Notes: a model not told the origin generated them from the sequence alone. Shown: positions 8,693 to 20,722, counted from the first letter of the stretch. The stretch: 64,000 nt of DNA from Gracilibacillus suaedae (GCF_017599345.1 NZ_JAGFVL010000032.1:186001-250000); one strand, 5' to 3'. Program-made: numbers and translations.

Positions 8693-10717
8693 ATGACAAG
8701 TAATAAGAGATTCGGCTTTTCGTTTAGAATGGTTGCTATTAGTGTCTTAGTATTAACGATAGTCTTACCTACGAGTACATTGGCTGTTGAGGATGACAGT
8801 GATTTTTCGTTAACGATCATGCATATGAATGATACACATGCACATGTAGAACCATTACCTCAAATGTTAACAGCTATAAAAGAAGTGCGAGCGGAAAATC
8901 CTGATGCATTGTTACTTCATGCTGGAGATGTTTTTTCTGGTACTTTGTATTTTAACCAGTTTCATGGACAAGCTGATTTGGCCTTATTAAACATGATGGA
9001 TTTCGATGCAATGGTTTTTGGGAATCATGAGTTTGACCTAGGTTCAGGTGAAGACGGACATGAGTCTTTATCGAAATTTGTAGAGGAAGCACAGTTTCCA
9101 TTCCTTGGAACTAATATTGATTTCTCCGGCGACCCATTTATGGCTTCTTACATAAATGAGAATATATTTACTGATTCGCCAGATAATGGATCTGTCTATG
9201 ATGGTATTATTAAAGAAGTTAATGGAGAACAGGTTGGTATTTTTGGGCTGACGACAGAAGATACAGCGAATATTTCGAGCCCGGTAAATGTGCAATTTTT
9301 AAATTATATAGAAGAGGCCGAACGAGCTGTTGCGGCTTTTGAAGAACAAGGTGTGGACAAGATTATTGCACTAAACCACATCGGCTATGATAGCACACCA
9401 GATATAGGAAATGACTTGCAGCTTGCAGCAAGTGTCGACGGGATTGATGTAATAGTTGGTGGACACTCTCATACGAAATTGGATGAACCAACTATCGTGT
9501 CAACAGATAAAAATGGAACAGAAAAAGATCCAACTGTTATCGTTCAGGCACACCAATACGCACAGTTGCTTGGTAAATTAGATGTTAATTTTGATGAAAA
9601 TGGTGTAGTTGTAGGCTATGATGGTCAATTAATCGATATTAACGAAAAAGAAGCCGACCCAGAAGCTGAGGAAGTACTGTCTTCCTACAAAGAAGAGGTA
9701 GATGAGCTAACCAATCAAGAAACAGGCGCAGTGGCGATGAAAGACATTCCAAATCCGCGCTTAGGTGATAGTGAAGTTAGTGTTCGGGCAAATGAAACAG
9801 AATTAGGAAACCTTATCACAGATGCAATGCTAGCAAAAGCTCGAGAAAAAAATCCAGAAGTTGTGATTGCCATGCAAAATGGTGGAGGAATTCGTGCGGC
9901 CATTGATGAAGGTCCAATTACTGTTGGAGAAGTGATTGCCGTATTACCGTTTGGAAATGATCCAGTTGTTGCAGAATTATCAGGAGCAGAAATTAAAGAA
10001 ATTTTGGAGCATAGTGTCCGACAAGCGCCTGCAGAAAGCGGTGGATTTTTACAAGTAGCTGGTATGAAATTTAACTATGATAGCACGAAGGAACCTGGGT
10101 CCCGAATTGTTACAATGGAAGTAGAAATGGATGGTGAATATGAGGATATTGATTTAGACCAATCTTATTTAGTAACGACCAACAATTTTACAGGTAAAGG
10201 TGGAGACGGTTTTGAAGTCTTTGCTCAAGCATATGATGAAGGACGAGTAAGAGATATCGGGGAAATCGATTGGGAACAATTACGTGATTATATGGTAGAA
10301 GATTTAGGTGGTGAGGTTGATCCTGTTATCGAAGGTCGCATTAATGATTTATTAGGGGAAGAACCAGAAGCCCCTGAGAAACCTGAAGATGACAATGATG
10401 GTAGTTCTGATGAAGAAGGTCAAGATGATGGTGGCGACTCTGGTGAAGGAATTGACGACAACGGATCTAATGTTGGATCAGATGACGGTAAAAACACAGA
10501 AGAAGATACTGACAAAGTAGGTTCTGAAGAAAAAAATGATCAAGAAACTTCAGAGGATAGCAACAAGGAAGCAAGTTCAGCTGAAGGAAGTAATCAAGAG
10601 GAAGGAGAACGTCTTCCGGATACGGCTACTAATATATATACGTTCCTCTTATTAGGAGCAATCATCCTGATCATTGGGGTAGGTGTGCTAGTATATAAAA
10701 AAGTAAAACTTTCATAA
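8693..10717 (+). CDS. Sortase-anchored 5'-nucleotidase / metallophosphatase
   Basis: A 674-residue cell-wall nucleotidase. It has a signal peptide (residues 1-31, ending TSTLA), then the metallophosphatase domain with HMNDTHAH (44-51), HAGDVFSG, FGNHEFD and GGHSHT, then the 5'-nucleotidase C-terminal domain with QNGGGIRA and GDGFEVF. A long Asp/Glu/Ser/Gly wall-spanning linker follows. The C terminus carries LPDTA (641-645), a hydrophobic helix and basic tail KKVKLS. In Bacillus subtilis, LPDTA/LPDTS signals on YfkN and YhcR are anchored by the YhcS sortase; no sortase gene is in this window. It probably releases nucleosides and phosphate from extracellular nucleotides. The start has AGGAGG at the ideal distance. 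Confidence 0.9.
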   Translation: MTSNKRFGFSFRMVAISVLVLTIVLPTSTLAVEDDSDFSLTIMHMNDTHAHVEPLPQMLTAIKEVRAENPDALLLHAGDVFSGTLYFNQFHGQADLALLNMMDFDAMVFGNHEFDLGSGEDGHESLSKFVEEAQFPFLGTNIDFSGDPFMASYINENIFTDSPDNGSVYDGIIKEVNGEQVGIFGLTTEDTANISSPVNVQFLNYIEEAERAVAAFEEQGVDKIIALNHIGYDSTPDIGNDLQLAASVDGIDVIVGGHSHTKLDEPTIVSTDKNGTEKDPTVIVQAHQYAQLLGKLDVNFDENGVVVGYDGQLIDINEKEADPEAEEVLSSYKEEVDELTNQETGAVAMKDIPNPRLGDSEVSVRANETELGNLITDAMLAKAREKNPEVVIAMQNGGGIRAAIDEGPITVGEVIAVLPFGNDPVVAELSGAEIKEILEHSVRQAPAESGGFLQVAGMKFNYDSTKEPGSRIVTMEVEMDGEYEDIDLDQSYLVTTNNFTGKGGDGFEVFAQAYDEGRVRDIGEIDWEQLRDYMVEDLGGEVDPVIEGRINDLLGEEPEAPEKPEDDNDGSSDEEGQDDGGDSGEGIDDNGSNVGSDDGKNTEEDTDKVGSEEKNDQETSEDSNKEASSAEGSNQEEGERLPDTATNIYTFLLLGAIILIIGVGVLVYKKVKLS

Positions 10718-10750
10718 ACAAATCGAGCATTTAAACAGCAACTCATTATA

Positions 10751-10796
10751 GGTCTGTGCTTTGCTATATTTTAGTATACACAGACCGTATTTTTTG
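10751..10796 (+). terminator. Intrinsic terminator after 5'-nucleotidase
   Basis: GGTCTGTG (10751-10758) pairs with CACAGACC (10779-10786), followed by GTATTTTTTG. Confidence 0.85.
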
Positions 10797-10962
10797 ATAG
10801 TAACGAGCACCAGAACACTTGATGGAAGAGAATATCAAGTTCCTGTTGAATAGAATACGTTTTAATCTATAATGATTTCTCAAAATTTCCAAGTAACATA
10901 TTAAAATGGATAAATATGTTATACAATAGTTCTAAGATGTTTGTAAGAAAGAGGTGTAGATA

Positions 10963-12027
10963 ATGCTTCGTAATGAAATAACAGAACTTTTGCATATTCA
11001 ATATCCGATTATACAAGCACCAATGGCAGGAGGAATAACAACGTCAAAGTTGGTAGCAGAGGTTTCAAACAATCGCGGTCTGGGCATGATTGGAGCAGGT
11101 TATATGTATCCTATTCAAATCCGCGATCAGATCAGAGAAATAAAGGGTTTAACCTCCAATTATTTTGGCATCAATCTATTTGTCCCAAGAGAATTTGATG
11201 TGACGGAGAATGAAATGAACACAGCTAATCGATTATTGCAGCCGATTCGTGAGCAATTGCATGTAGAAACTGATATGGAAATATCGACGTTTAATAGAGT
11301 AACAGAAACATTCCATCAACAAATAAAGGTTATTATAGAAGAAAGGGTTCCTGTGTGCTCTTTTACCTTTGGTATTCCTTCCAAAGAAGTAATTGAAAGG
11401 TTAAAACAACAAAACATTATTTTGATGGGAACCGCTACAACAGTTAATGAGGCAATGGAAGTGGAACAGAGTGGGATGGATATTGTTGTTGTGCAAGGCA
11501 GTGAGGCTGGTGGCCATCGAGGAACGTTCTTGGAAGGGGAGCAAGAAAGCTTGGTAGGATTAATGTCCCTAATCCCGCAGGTTGTTGACCATGTGAGCAT
11601 TCCTGTTGTTTCAGCAGGGGGAATCATGGATGGAAGAGGCTTAAAGGCTTCTATTTGTTTAGGAGCTCAAGGTGTTCAAATGGGAACCGCTTTTTTAACT
11701 TGTTTGGAAAGTGGCGCTAATGCATTACATATAGAAGAAATTCTTCATGCCACGGAAGACCAGACAGTTTTAACGCGAGCCTTTTCGGGAAAATGGGCTA
11801 GAGGAGTTAACAATAAATTCATTTCCAACATGAAACAACATGAAACATATTTACCAGATTTTCCTGTTCAAAACAGTTTAACAAAAGGAATTAGAAAAAA
11901 ATCTTCTTCACAAAAAAATCGTGATTATATGTCGCTTTGGTCTGGGCAAAGTCCACGATTAGCTAAAAGACAAACAGTTAAATCGTTAATTAGAAATATT
12001 ATCGGAGAGGTAAATAAAAGTCATTAA
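10963..12027 (+). CDS. Nitronate monooxygenase family FMN enzyme
   Basis: A 354-residue TIM-barrel flavoprotein of the NMO/2-nitropropane dioxygenase family, which oxidises alkyl nitronates such as propionate 3-nitronate. Family motifs visible are YPIIQAPMAGG (14-24), VQGSEAGGHRG around 178-188, and PVVSAGGIMDGRG followed by GAQGVQMGTAFL for the FMN phosphate. Related FabK enoyl-ACP reductases share the fold, but the SEAGGHRG form favours nitronate monooxygenase. The start ATG follows AAAGAGGTG. It is a single gene ending at a shared terminator. Confidence 0.85.
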   Translation: MLRNEITELLHIQYPIIQAPMAGGITTSKLVAEVSNNRGLGMIGAGYMYPIQIRDQIREIKGLTSNYFGINLFVPREFDVTENEMNTANRLLQPIREQLHVETDMEISTFNRVTETFHQQIKVIIEERVPVCSFTFGIPSKEVIERLKQQNIILMGTATTVNEAMEVEQSGMDIVVVQGSEAGGHRGTFLEGEQESLVGLMSLIPQVVDHVSIPVVSAGGIMDGRGLKASICLGAQGVQMGTAFLTCLESGANALHIEEILHATEDQTVLTRAFSGKWARGVNNKFISNMKQHETYLPDFPVQNSLTKGIRKKSSSQKNRDYMSLWSGQSPRLAKRQTVKSLIRNIIGEVNKSH

Positions 12028-12067
12028 TAATACTTGTTCAAAGTATCCACTATTATTTATTCCAATA

Positions 12068-12096
12068 AAAAAGCAGGGAAATGATCCTGCTTTTTC
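12068..12096. terminator. Bidirectional terminator
   Basis: AAAAAGCAGG (12068-12077) and CCTGCTTTTT (12086-12095) form a perfect stem between the converging nitronate monooxygenase and VOC genes. Confidence 0.85.
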
Positions 12097-12104
12097 TCTT
12101 TACT

Positions 12105-12515
12105 TTAATTTTCCGTGTCGAATAAAAACGTTACCCCAAATTTGTCAGTTAAGCTACCGTATCCAGGACTGAATGATTGTTCTTGAAAAGGCATTCTTAC
12201 CTGACCTTCATCCTTTAAAGCTTCAAAAAAACGTCTTGATTGTTTAACGTCATTGGATGTAATACAGATGGTAACCTGATTACCTTGTAGAACAGGTAAA
12301 GTACTAGGACTATCAGAAATCCAAATAGCTGAACCTCCTATCTCTAGCTTTGCATGGGCTATAAGACCTTTCAAATCCTCTTTAGGTAGTTCAGGCATAT
12401 CATCGTATGTGATAAGCATAGGTACTTCAGCACCTAATGTTTGCTGATAATATTGAATTGCTTCTTTTGCATTTCCATCCATCATTAAATAAGGTGTAAT
12501 GTTAATCGTCATCAT
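12105..12515 (-). CDS. VOC family protein, PhnB/YjdN-like
   Basis: A 136-residue protein of the vicinal oxygen chelate fold. The PhnB-like pattern is present: INITPYLMMDGNAKEAIQYY at the N terminus, AHAKLEIGGSAIWISD centrally and a C-terminal GSLTDKFGVTFLF. PhnB-like proteins are often of unknown substrate despite the glyoxalase-type fold. The ATG at 12515 follows AAGGAGG by four to five bases. A second ATG follows immediately and could also be used. Confidence 0.8.
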   Translation of the reverse strand: MMTINITPYLMMDGNAKEAIQYYQQTLGAEVPMLITYDDMPELPKEDLKGLIAHAKLEIGGSAIWISDSPSTLPVLQGNQVTICITSNDVKQSRRFFEALKDEGQVRMPFQEQSFSPGYGSLTDKFGVTFLFDTEN

Positions 12516-12659
12516 ATTTTCCTCCTTAAGCTTTGGCTGAGTTAATCATATCATGTTGTTTTACTCTTTGATTTCTTATCTTTTGCTCTTTCAAGGCATT
12601 CAAGTAATAGTATGATAGAATATTACTAATAATCCGCTTGCAAAAATATGGAGGAAATA

Positions 12660-13469
12660 TTGAAAATGCTAAATGATCTTAAATCAGATTGTAAAAACTG
12701 CTTTGCCTTATGTTGTGTAGCTTTACCATTTGGTAAGTCTCATGATTTTCCCTTTAGTAAGGAAGGAGGAATACCGTGCCGACACTTATGCTCCAATAAT
12801 ATGTGTGCTATTCATGACCAATTGAAAGGCAAAGGCTTTAATGGTTGTGTCACATATGAATGCTTTGGTGCAGGTCAGCATGTTTCACAAACTATTTATA
12901 GTGGGAAAGACTGGCGTAAGGATAGTCAACATGCAGAAGAAATGTTTGCTGTGTTTCCTATCGTTCAGCAACTACATGAAATGCTTTGGTACCTCAAACA
13001 AGCATTGACATTAAAGGAAACACAACCACTACATGACCATCTTCAGCAAACTTATCATGATACTGTCAAACTAACTAAGAAGCATCCAAAGGAGATTCTA
13101 GAATTGGATATTATGGGACATAGAAGTATTGTCAACGGGCTGTTAACAAAGACAAGTCAATGGTATCGGAAAGACTTCATGAATAAAAATAAAAGAATAA
13201 TGGAGACAAATGATTTAATAGAGGAAAGTTTAGTAGGATCAGATCTTAAAGGAGAGGACTTTCGCGGGAAGCTATTAATAGCAGCAGATTTAAGCAATAG
13301 TGATTTAAGAAAAGCAGATTTTATTGGGGCGGACCTTCGAGATGCTAAGTTATATGGTGCTGATTTGACAGGTGCTCTTTTTCTGACCCAATCTCAAATT
13401 AATTCGGCAAAAGGAGATAGCCGTACCAAGATTCCAAGTTATATTGAAAAGCCTGGTCATTGGAGGTAA
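12660..13469 (+). CDS. Cys-cluster (YkgJ-like) and pentapeptide-repeat protein
   Basis: A 269-residue protein with two unlike parts. The N-terminal third has a CxxCxxxCC cluster (C11, C14, C18, C19 from this start) and later cysteines in PCRHLCSNNMCAIH and GCVTYEC, resembling the YkgJ-type metal-binding module. The C-terminal part (about 190-250) has pentapeptide repeats A(D/N)Lxx such as ADLSNSDLRKADFIGADLRD, which build a right-handed beta helix. The ribosome site GGAGG is at 12650-12654, so ATG 12648 cannot be the start; TTG 12660 or ATG 12666 is likelier. Function is unknown to me. It is monocistronic. Confidence 0.75.
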   Translation: MKMLNDLKSDCKNCFALCCVALPFGKSHDFPFSKEGGIPCRHLCSNNMCAIHDQLKGKGFNGCVTYECFGAGQHVSQTIYSGKDWRKDSQHAEEMFAVFPIVQQLHEMLWYLKQALTLKETQPLHDHLQQTYHDTVKLTKKHPKEILELDIMGHRSIVNGLLTKTSQWYRKDFMNKNKRIMETNDLIEESLVGSDLKGEDFRGKLLIAADLSNSDLRKADFIGADLRDAKLYGADLTGALFLTQSQINSAKGDSRTKIPSYIEKPGHWR

Positions 13470-13555
13470 TAGACAGATTAACAAATTGTATCTAGGACCT
13501 CTTTTGACTAGGTATAATAATTACCTACCCAGTTAACGAATGAAAGGAGATCAAC

Positions 13556-14488
13556 ATGAAAATCAACAATATTCTATTTGTTAGTCCTTTGAATCAAGAA
13601 ATACAAAATCTGATAGAAAAATATAAACTGGACAAGCAATTCCATTACTTGACTGAAGACGAATTAAGGGATGAAGATTTAGACTGGGCTGATGCGTTTG
13701 TATCCTTCAAAACTAGAGCAAGTTATGACTATAGTAAAGTGAAATGGGTTCATTCTTTAGGTGCAGGTGTAGATAGTTTCTTATTCAAAAAGAAATGGAA
13801 TGACCATGTTATCTTAACCAGAACGATATGTTCGTTTGGAGAAAGAATTAGCGAGTATTGCCTTAGCTACATACTAAAAGACTTACAGTATCATGATCAA
13901 TTCTTTCATCAGAAAGCGGAGAAGGATTGGAGACCTATCACACCTAAGATGTTAAATGAATCAAAAGTAATGATTTATGGTACAGGAGAGATAGGTCAAA
14001 AAATAGCACAGGTTCTTTCTTTTTTTGGTGTAGAGGTTTACGGAGTATCTTGGAGCGGTAAACAAAAAGAGTTTCTTAAAAAGGTGTATACAGTTGATAC
14101 GCATTTTGCATTATTGAATGAAATGAATTATCTGATTAATACCTTGCCGTTAACGGAAAAAACAGAGCATTTATTTAATAAAGGTATTTTTTCAGATTTA
14201 TGGAGTGTTGGTTTTATCAATGTTGGCAGGGGTGAATCTGTTAATGAGTTAGATCTCTTGCAAGCATTGGATACCGGTCATGTAAGATTTGCTGTACTTG
14301 ATGTATTTCAAGCGGAACCACTGCCACAAGTCAATCCATTGTGGGAACACCCAAACACGATGATGACACCACATATTTCCGCTGTGACAACTGCTAAAGA
14401 AGCAGTAGAATGTTTTGTTGATACACTTGAAAATATAGAAAAGAATAGACCTTTACCTAATAAAGTAGATGTCAGAAAAGGATTTTAA
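13556..14488 (+). CDS. D-2-hydroxyacid dehydrogenase family protein
   Basis: A 310-residue NAD(P)-dependent oxidoreductase interconverting 2-oxo acids and D-2-hydroxy acids. The nucleotide-binding motif IYGTGEIGQKIA is near 139-150. The catalytic Arg lies in INVGRGE, the Glu in FQAEPLP and the His in TPHISA, the order expected for the family. The N-terminal substrate domain contains WVHSLGAGVDSF. The specific acid cannot be told. ATG 13556 follows AAAGGAGAT at good spacing. It stands alone. Confidence 0.85.
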   Translation: MKINNILFVSPLNQEIQNLIEKYKLDKQFHYLTEDELRDEDLDWADAFVSFKTRASYDYSKVKWVHSLGAGVDSFLFKKKWNDHVILTRTICSFGERISEYCLSYILKDLQYHDQFFHQKAEKDWRPITPKMLNESKVMIYGTGEIGQKIAQVLSFFGVEVYGVSWSGKQKEFLKKVYTVDTHFALLNEMNYLINTLPLTEKTEHLFNKGIFSDLWSVGFINVGRGESVNELDLLQALDTGHVRFAVLDVFQAEPLPQVNPLWEHPNTMMTPHISAVTTAKEAVECFVDTLENIEKNRPLPNKVDVRKGF

Positions 14489-14653
14489 TAGCGTACAAAA
14501 ATAATCCCTCAACAGCTAGCTAATGAAATATACTATTCATAGAGGATAGCTAGTTTAATGTAAGAAGAAAAGGACCAGTTTGTGGAGTAATTGAAGGTAT
14601 TTCACGAAAGAACTTGAATATAGTATAAAATCGTATTTTAGGAGGTTTTTGAT

Positions 14654-15079
14654 TTGACTGTTCTTGACGAAAATCAAGTTTATAAATTATGGGTAAAAGC
14701 CTGGAACGAGGACGTTTCCATACTTGATAAGGTAACAGCTCCTGATTGCATGGTTCATCAGGCAAGAACTGACGGAACATCTTCGGGTGATAAAAAGGGA
14801 GCAGAAGCCTTAAAGGGAATCATTAGGGATGCTTGTACCTTTTTTGATGATGTTGATATGACGGTAGTAGTAGGCCCTATCTTAGATAGTCCGTATGTCT
14901 CGGCACGCTGGCAATTTACAGGGGCATACAAAGGAGGTATGCCAGGTGCTAAGGCAGAAGTGGGAAAAATCATTAGCTTTAACGGTGTGGATATTATGCA
15001 AGTCGAAGATGGGAGAATAAAAGGTTATTGGGTATCTTCTGATGGCGTGTACTTAATGGAGCAGGTAGGGGTATTTTGA
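14654..15079 (+). CDS. SnoaL-like ester cyclase family protein
   Basis: A 141-residue protein of the NTF2-like/SnoaL fold. Typical features are the N-terminal helix, DCMVHQARTDG (38-48), a central ARWQFTGAYKGGMPG and the final strand VEDGRIKGYWVSSDG. Members include polyketide cyclases and many uncharacterised proteins, so no reaction is assigned. The TTG start at 14654 is set by an AGGAGG eight bases upstream. The following 290 bases (15080-15372) contain no gene that I can support. Confidence 0.75.
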   Translation: MTVLDENQVYKLWVKAWNEDVSILDKVTAPDCMVHQARTDGTSSGDKKGAEALKGIIRDACTFFDDVDMTVVVGPILDSPYVSARWQFTGAYKGGMPGAKAEVGKIISFNGVDIMQVEDGRIKGYWVSSDGVYLMEQVGVF

Positions 15080-15372
15080 TTTGATTTTCACTGTCGGGTA
15101 TTCTAGAAAAGGGTGCAATTGTTGAACAATATAGGTAGAAAATGGCCCCTGTTCTAAACAATTAACTCAACTTAAGAAAGATTTAGTCTGGTTAAAAATA
15201 TGCTTCCTTTTAATTATGGTGAAAATTTTCTTTCGTCTGTATCAGCAGAATGTAGGATATTAAACAGACTGACTAGAGGAACATACACGTTAATCTGAGA
15301 GTATTTCGTTAATATTTCCCCTGTTTGCCGAATACAATATACCATCATTGCATAAAAAAGGGGATGTCAGGT

Positions 15373-16146
15373 TTGAAATCCAATTATTTAAAAAGTGCTG
15401 TGTTTGAACATCAATTTTGGCTGCAGGTGCTCGGAGATCACGCTCGGTTTATTCATGATTCCCTTTACCCATCACAAACCGAGGATATTGAAAAAGCCAA
15501 AATGTTTCGCTCACAGTATGATCAATTGCTTTCCCAATCAAGCGCTATTGATACCTCCAATGCCATTTCATTCTCGATTATGGTGGAGGATCTCACTAAG
15601 CAATTTAGAGAATTCAAGCTTTCCATTATTGAACGGCACTTGACGGGTCAAATGGGGATTCATTTGACACCCACATTTTTGAATCACATGGTCAATGAAT
15701 TGGAAGAATATTTGTTGATATTAGGCTATTTGAAGCAAGGCGAGGTGCCACCTATTTTCCATGAATTACACCATCACCTGGTCTGGTTACTGGATGCATC
15801 CGGTCATGCGGGCGCGATTAATGATGAGATGGATGGTGTCGAGAAACGTTTAAAAGAGAAAAGTCATGCTTTCACAGAGCATTTTAATCAATTTTATTTG
15901 AAAGCAGTAGAACTGACCGGTTATTTACGTTCCAATGTTAATGCATTTCCCGCATTAAAAAAGTTCAATAATGACGTGGAGGTTGAAATAGGTTTATTTA
16001 AAACTTTTTTGCATGAATTAGAAGAAATGGAGCTTAGTGCAGAGGTATTAAGTACATTCACTGCCTCAATGGCTGATCACATGGCCCGTGAGGAACAATA
16101 TTATTTAATGAAAGTGGCACAGTCCAAGCAGGTTACAGGAAATTGA
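15373..16146 (+). CDS. DUF2935 domain protein (two-repeat, ferritin-like helices)
   Basis: A 257-residue all-helical cytosolic protein made of two similar halves. Half one begins SAVFEHQFWLQVLGDHARFI; half two contains HHHLVWLLDASGHAGAI and ends MADHMAREEQYYLMKV. His and Glu residues spaced as in HxxxxxHxxF and HMAREE suggest a metal-binding helical bundle. This matches the DUF2935 proteins of Bacillaceae, whose function is unknown. The TTG start at 15373 is nine bases after AAAAGGGG; upstream in-frame ATGs lack a ribosome site. Confidence 0.8.
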   Translation: MKSNYLKSAVFEHQFWLQVLGDHARFIHDSLYPSQTEDIEKAKMFRSQYDQLLSQSSAIDTSNAISFSIMVEDLTKQFREFKLSIIERHLTGQMGIHLTPTFLNHMVNELEEYLLILGYLKQGEVPPIFHELHHHLVWLLDASGHAGAINDEMDGVEKRLKEKSHAFTEHFNQFYLKAVELTGYLRSNVNAFPALKKFNNDVEVEIGLFKTFLHELEEMELSAEVLSTFTASMADHMAREEQYYLMKVAQSKQVTGN

Positions 16147-16193
16147 GCTAGCAAAACATTCATATTGAACAAAAAACGAAACAATTTTAACAG

Positions 16194-16238
16194 AACACCT
16201 CAGTTCTATGAATACCATATGAGAGAGGTGTTTTTATT
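16194..16238 (+). terminator. Intrinsic terminator after DUF2935 gene
   Basis: AACACCTC (16194-16201) pairs with GAGGTGTT (16225-16232), followed by a T tract. Confidence 0.8.
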
Positions 16239-16398
16239 TTTTTATTAGAAGCTGAGAACTGGGGGATCATAGGCTAAGGTCTAACTAGTTAGTGTACTCT
16301 TTCTACTTTAATTATAGCATATAAAAAAAGCGAATTATAGACTATTTATTCTCATTTACTACTGCTAAAATCAATTGTACTTTAATGGTTAGGAGTGA

Positions 16399-19017
<2,619 letters not shown>

Positions 19018-19028
19018 TTAATCAGTAG

Positions 19029-19060
19029 CACCGCTCCAGTGGTTACTAGAGCGGTGTCTT
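19029..19060 (+). terminator. Intrinsic terminator after rph
   Basis: CACCGCTC (19029-19036) pairs with GAGCGGTG (19049-19056), followed by TCTT and, a little later, a T run. Confidence 0.75.
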
Positions 19061-19093
19061 ACAAATTTTTCAGGGATCAACAAGTTGCTTTTT

Positions 19094-19663
19094 TCAGTAT
19101 TGTGCAGCAAATTCCTCTCTCAAAATCGAATAGATCTTTACATCCCAATGCTTGCCTTTGTTATATACTGTTTTTCTTAATACTCCTTCAAACATCATAC
19201 CTGCTTTCTCCATCACTCTTGCTGAACCAATGTTTTCTACTATACATTTTGCCTGAATCCGTTCTAAGTCCATACAGTTAAAGCCAAAGTCAATAACTTC
19301 TTTAACAGCTTCCGTGACAATCCCTTTTCCCCAATATTCTTGAGCAATTACATAGCCGATTTCTGCAATATGTTGGTGTGTATCCCATGAGACAAAATCA
19401 ATCGTCCCTACCATTTGTTGCATTTCTTTCATTTCGATTGCCCACGGAGCAAGATAATTACTTTCATACCTACTAATAATATATTCGACAAATTCTAGAG
19501 TTTCTTTTAAAGATTGGTGGGTGTCCCATGTTACATATTTTGATACTTCCTCATTGGAACCATAGGCATAGATATCATGAATATCACCTAATGATACCTT
19601 TCTTAATAGTAGTCGCTCCGTTTCCAAGATTGGAAAATCACTAAATATATCTTCTACTTCCAT
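19094..19663 (-). CDS. GNAT N-acetyltransferase, RimJ/RimL type
   Basis: A 189-residue acetyltransferase. The N-terminal LETERLLLRKVS, the acetyl-CoA loop GYVIAQEYWGKGIVTEA and the C-terminal RIQAKCIVENIGSARVMEKA place it in the RimJ/RimL branch. It starts four bases after the stop of the VOC gene without its own clear ribosome site, so it is probably translationally coupled. It is a distant paralogue of the GNAT at 4436-4966. Substrate unknown. Confidence 0.85.
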   Translation of the reverse strand: MEVEDIFSDFPILETERLLLRKVSLGDIHDIYAYGSNEEVSKYVTWDTHQSLKETLEFVEYIISRYESNYLAPWAIEMKEMQQMVGTIDFVSWDTHQHIAEIGYVIAQEYWGKGIVTEAVKEVIDFGFNCMDLERIQAKCIVENIGSARVMEKAGMMFEGVLRKTVYNKGKHWDVKIYSILREEFAAQY

Positions 19664-19667
19664 CGCT

Positions 19668-20018
19668 TTATCGCTCGCATACCATCATATGGTTACCATC
19701 AAGATCTTTAAAATTAAAAAAATGGCCAAATTGAATATCAGAGAGTAATTCTACCCCTTTGCCTTCCATATACTGATAGGCCACTTCAATATTATCTGTA
19801 TCAAAATGGAAGGCAGGTGTTTTCAGGATGGTATCTTCCCGGTAAATTTTACTGTCCAATACGAGATTTAATCTGTCTAATTCGATAACATAAAGGTGTC
19901 CTCCTGGGAAGTCATTATGAGGTTCTTTGTCCAGTAAATCACAGTACCAGTCGCGAGCTTTTTCAATATTTTTCACAGGAATAAATACAGCAGTAATTTT
20001 GTTATTTAATGGATTCAT
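19668..20018 (-). CDS. VOC family (glyoxalase/bleomycin-resistance fold) protein
   Basis: A 116-residue single-domain VOC protein: FIPVKNIEKARDWYCDLL at the N terminus, a central HLYVIELDRLNLVLDS and the C-terminal HFFNFKDLDGNHMMV, whose Asp/His region usually contributes to the metal site. The ATG at 20018 follows AAGAGGAG. It is the first gene of a two-gene unit with the GNAT downstream. The ligand cannot be predicted. Confidence 0.8.
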   Translation of the reverse strand: MNPLNNKITAVFIPVKNIEKARDWYCDLLDKEPHNDFPGGHLYVIELDRLNLVLDSKIYREDTILKTPAFHFDTDNIEVAYQYMEGKGVELLSDIQFGHFFNFKDLDGNHMMVCER

Positions 20019-20157
20019 ACCAACAGCTCCTCTTTTTTGTAAGATTTAGTAATATAACCATATTATGATGTAGGAAACTAGTCAATGCTAAATAATGCTT
20101 TCGTAATACTGTTGTCAGTTTTTGTGTTAAAATAGCATGCAAAAGGAGGTTGTTCCC

Positions 20158-20634
20158 ATGAATTACGGTACACTTAGCCAGCATAATGAACGATATTCAC
20201 TAACATTTGAATGTAAATTCCCATTTTCCCGAAAAAAAGTATTTGCTACCTTAATTGACCCGACTTCCTTTAGACAATGGTATCCATTCGCAACAACAGA
20301 AATGGATGTAGAAGTCGGTGGTAAGCTGAAGTTTGACGATGGGGAAGGTTCTGTTTACGAAGGAGAAGTATTGGAGTTAGAGGCACCGCACACATTTGTT
20401 TTCAAAGAAGTAGACGATTTACTTGATATGCGAATAACGGAAAAAGAAGATGGTTGTCTTTTTACATTTAAGCATTCTTTCGATGACGCATCTATGGCGA
20501 TGTATATGGCTGCGGGGTGGCACCGTTGTCTTGAAGTATTTCAACAACTTGTTTACGGTGAACCAGTGGAGTGGAAAGATAATGCTGAAGAGTTGCGTCA
20601 ATACTATAAAGACTCCTTTGAAGTAGGAGAGTAG
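20158..20634 (+). CDS. SRPBCC (AHSA1-like) family protein
   Basis: A 158-residue START-like ligand-binding protein. The AHSA1-like pattern is seen in FPFSRKKVFATLIDPTSFRQ WYPF near 24-47 and the later GEVLELEAPHTFVFKEV, ending with AAGWHRCLEVFQQLV. The AAAGGAGG at 20142-20149 dictates ATG 20158. It diverges from the VOC/GNAT pair. The ligand is unknown. Confidence 0.8.
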   Translation: MNYGTLSQHNERYSLTFECKFPFSRKKVFATLIDPTSFRQWYPFATTEMDVEVGGKLKFDDGEGSVYEGEVLELEAPHTFVFKEVDDLLDMRITEKEDGCLFTFKHSFDDASMAMYMAAGWHRCLEVFQQLVYGEPVEWKDNAEELRQYYKDSFEVGE

Positions 20635-20665
20635 TGAATCTTACTTGATAATCAAAATAAAAAAA

Positions 20666-20702
20666 GAGGCTAACTATTGACTTTATATAGTTAGCCTCAT
20701 TT
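20666..20702. terminator. Bidirectional terminator
   Basis: GAGGCTAACTA (20666-20676) pairs with TAGTTAGCCTC (20688-20698). An A run precedes and ATTTCC follows. It is shared by the SRPBCC gene and the converging chemoreceptor operon. Confidence 0.85.
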
Positions 20703-20722
20703 CCTATAGCAACCTATCTTTC

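Noticed and set aside
15080-15372. Gap between the SnoaL-like and DUF2935 genes
   Set aside because: I found no frame with a ribosome site, no RNA gene and no clear terminator; I leave it unannotated.
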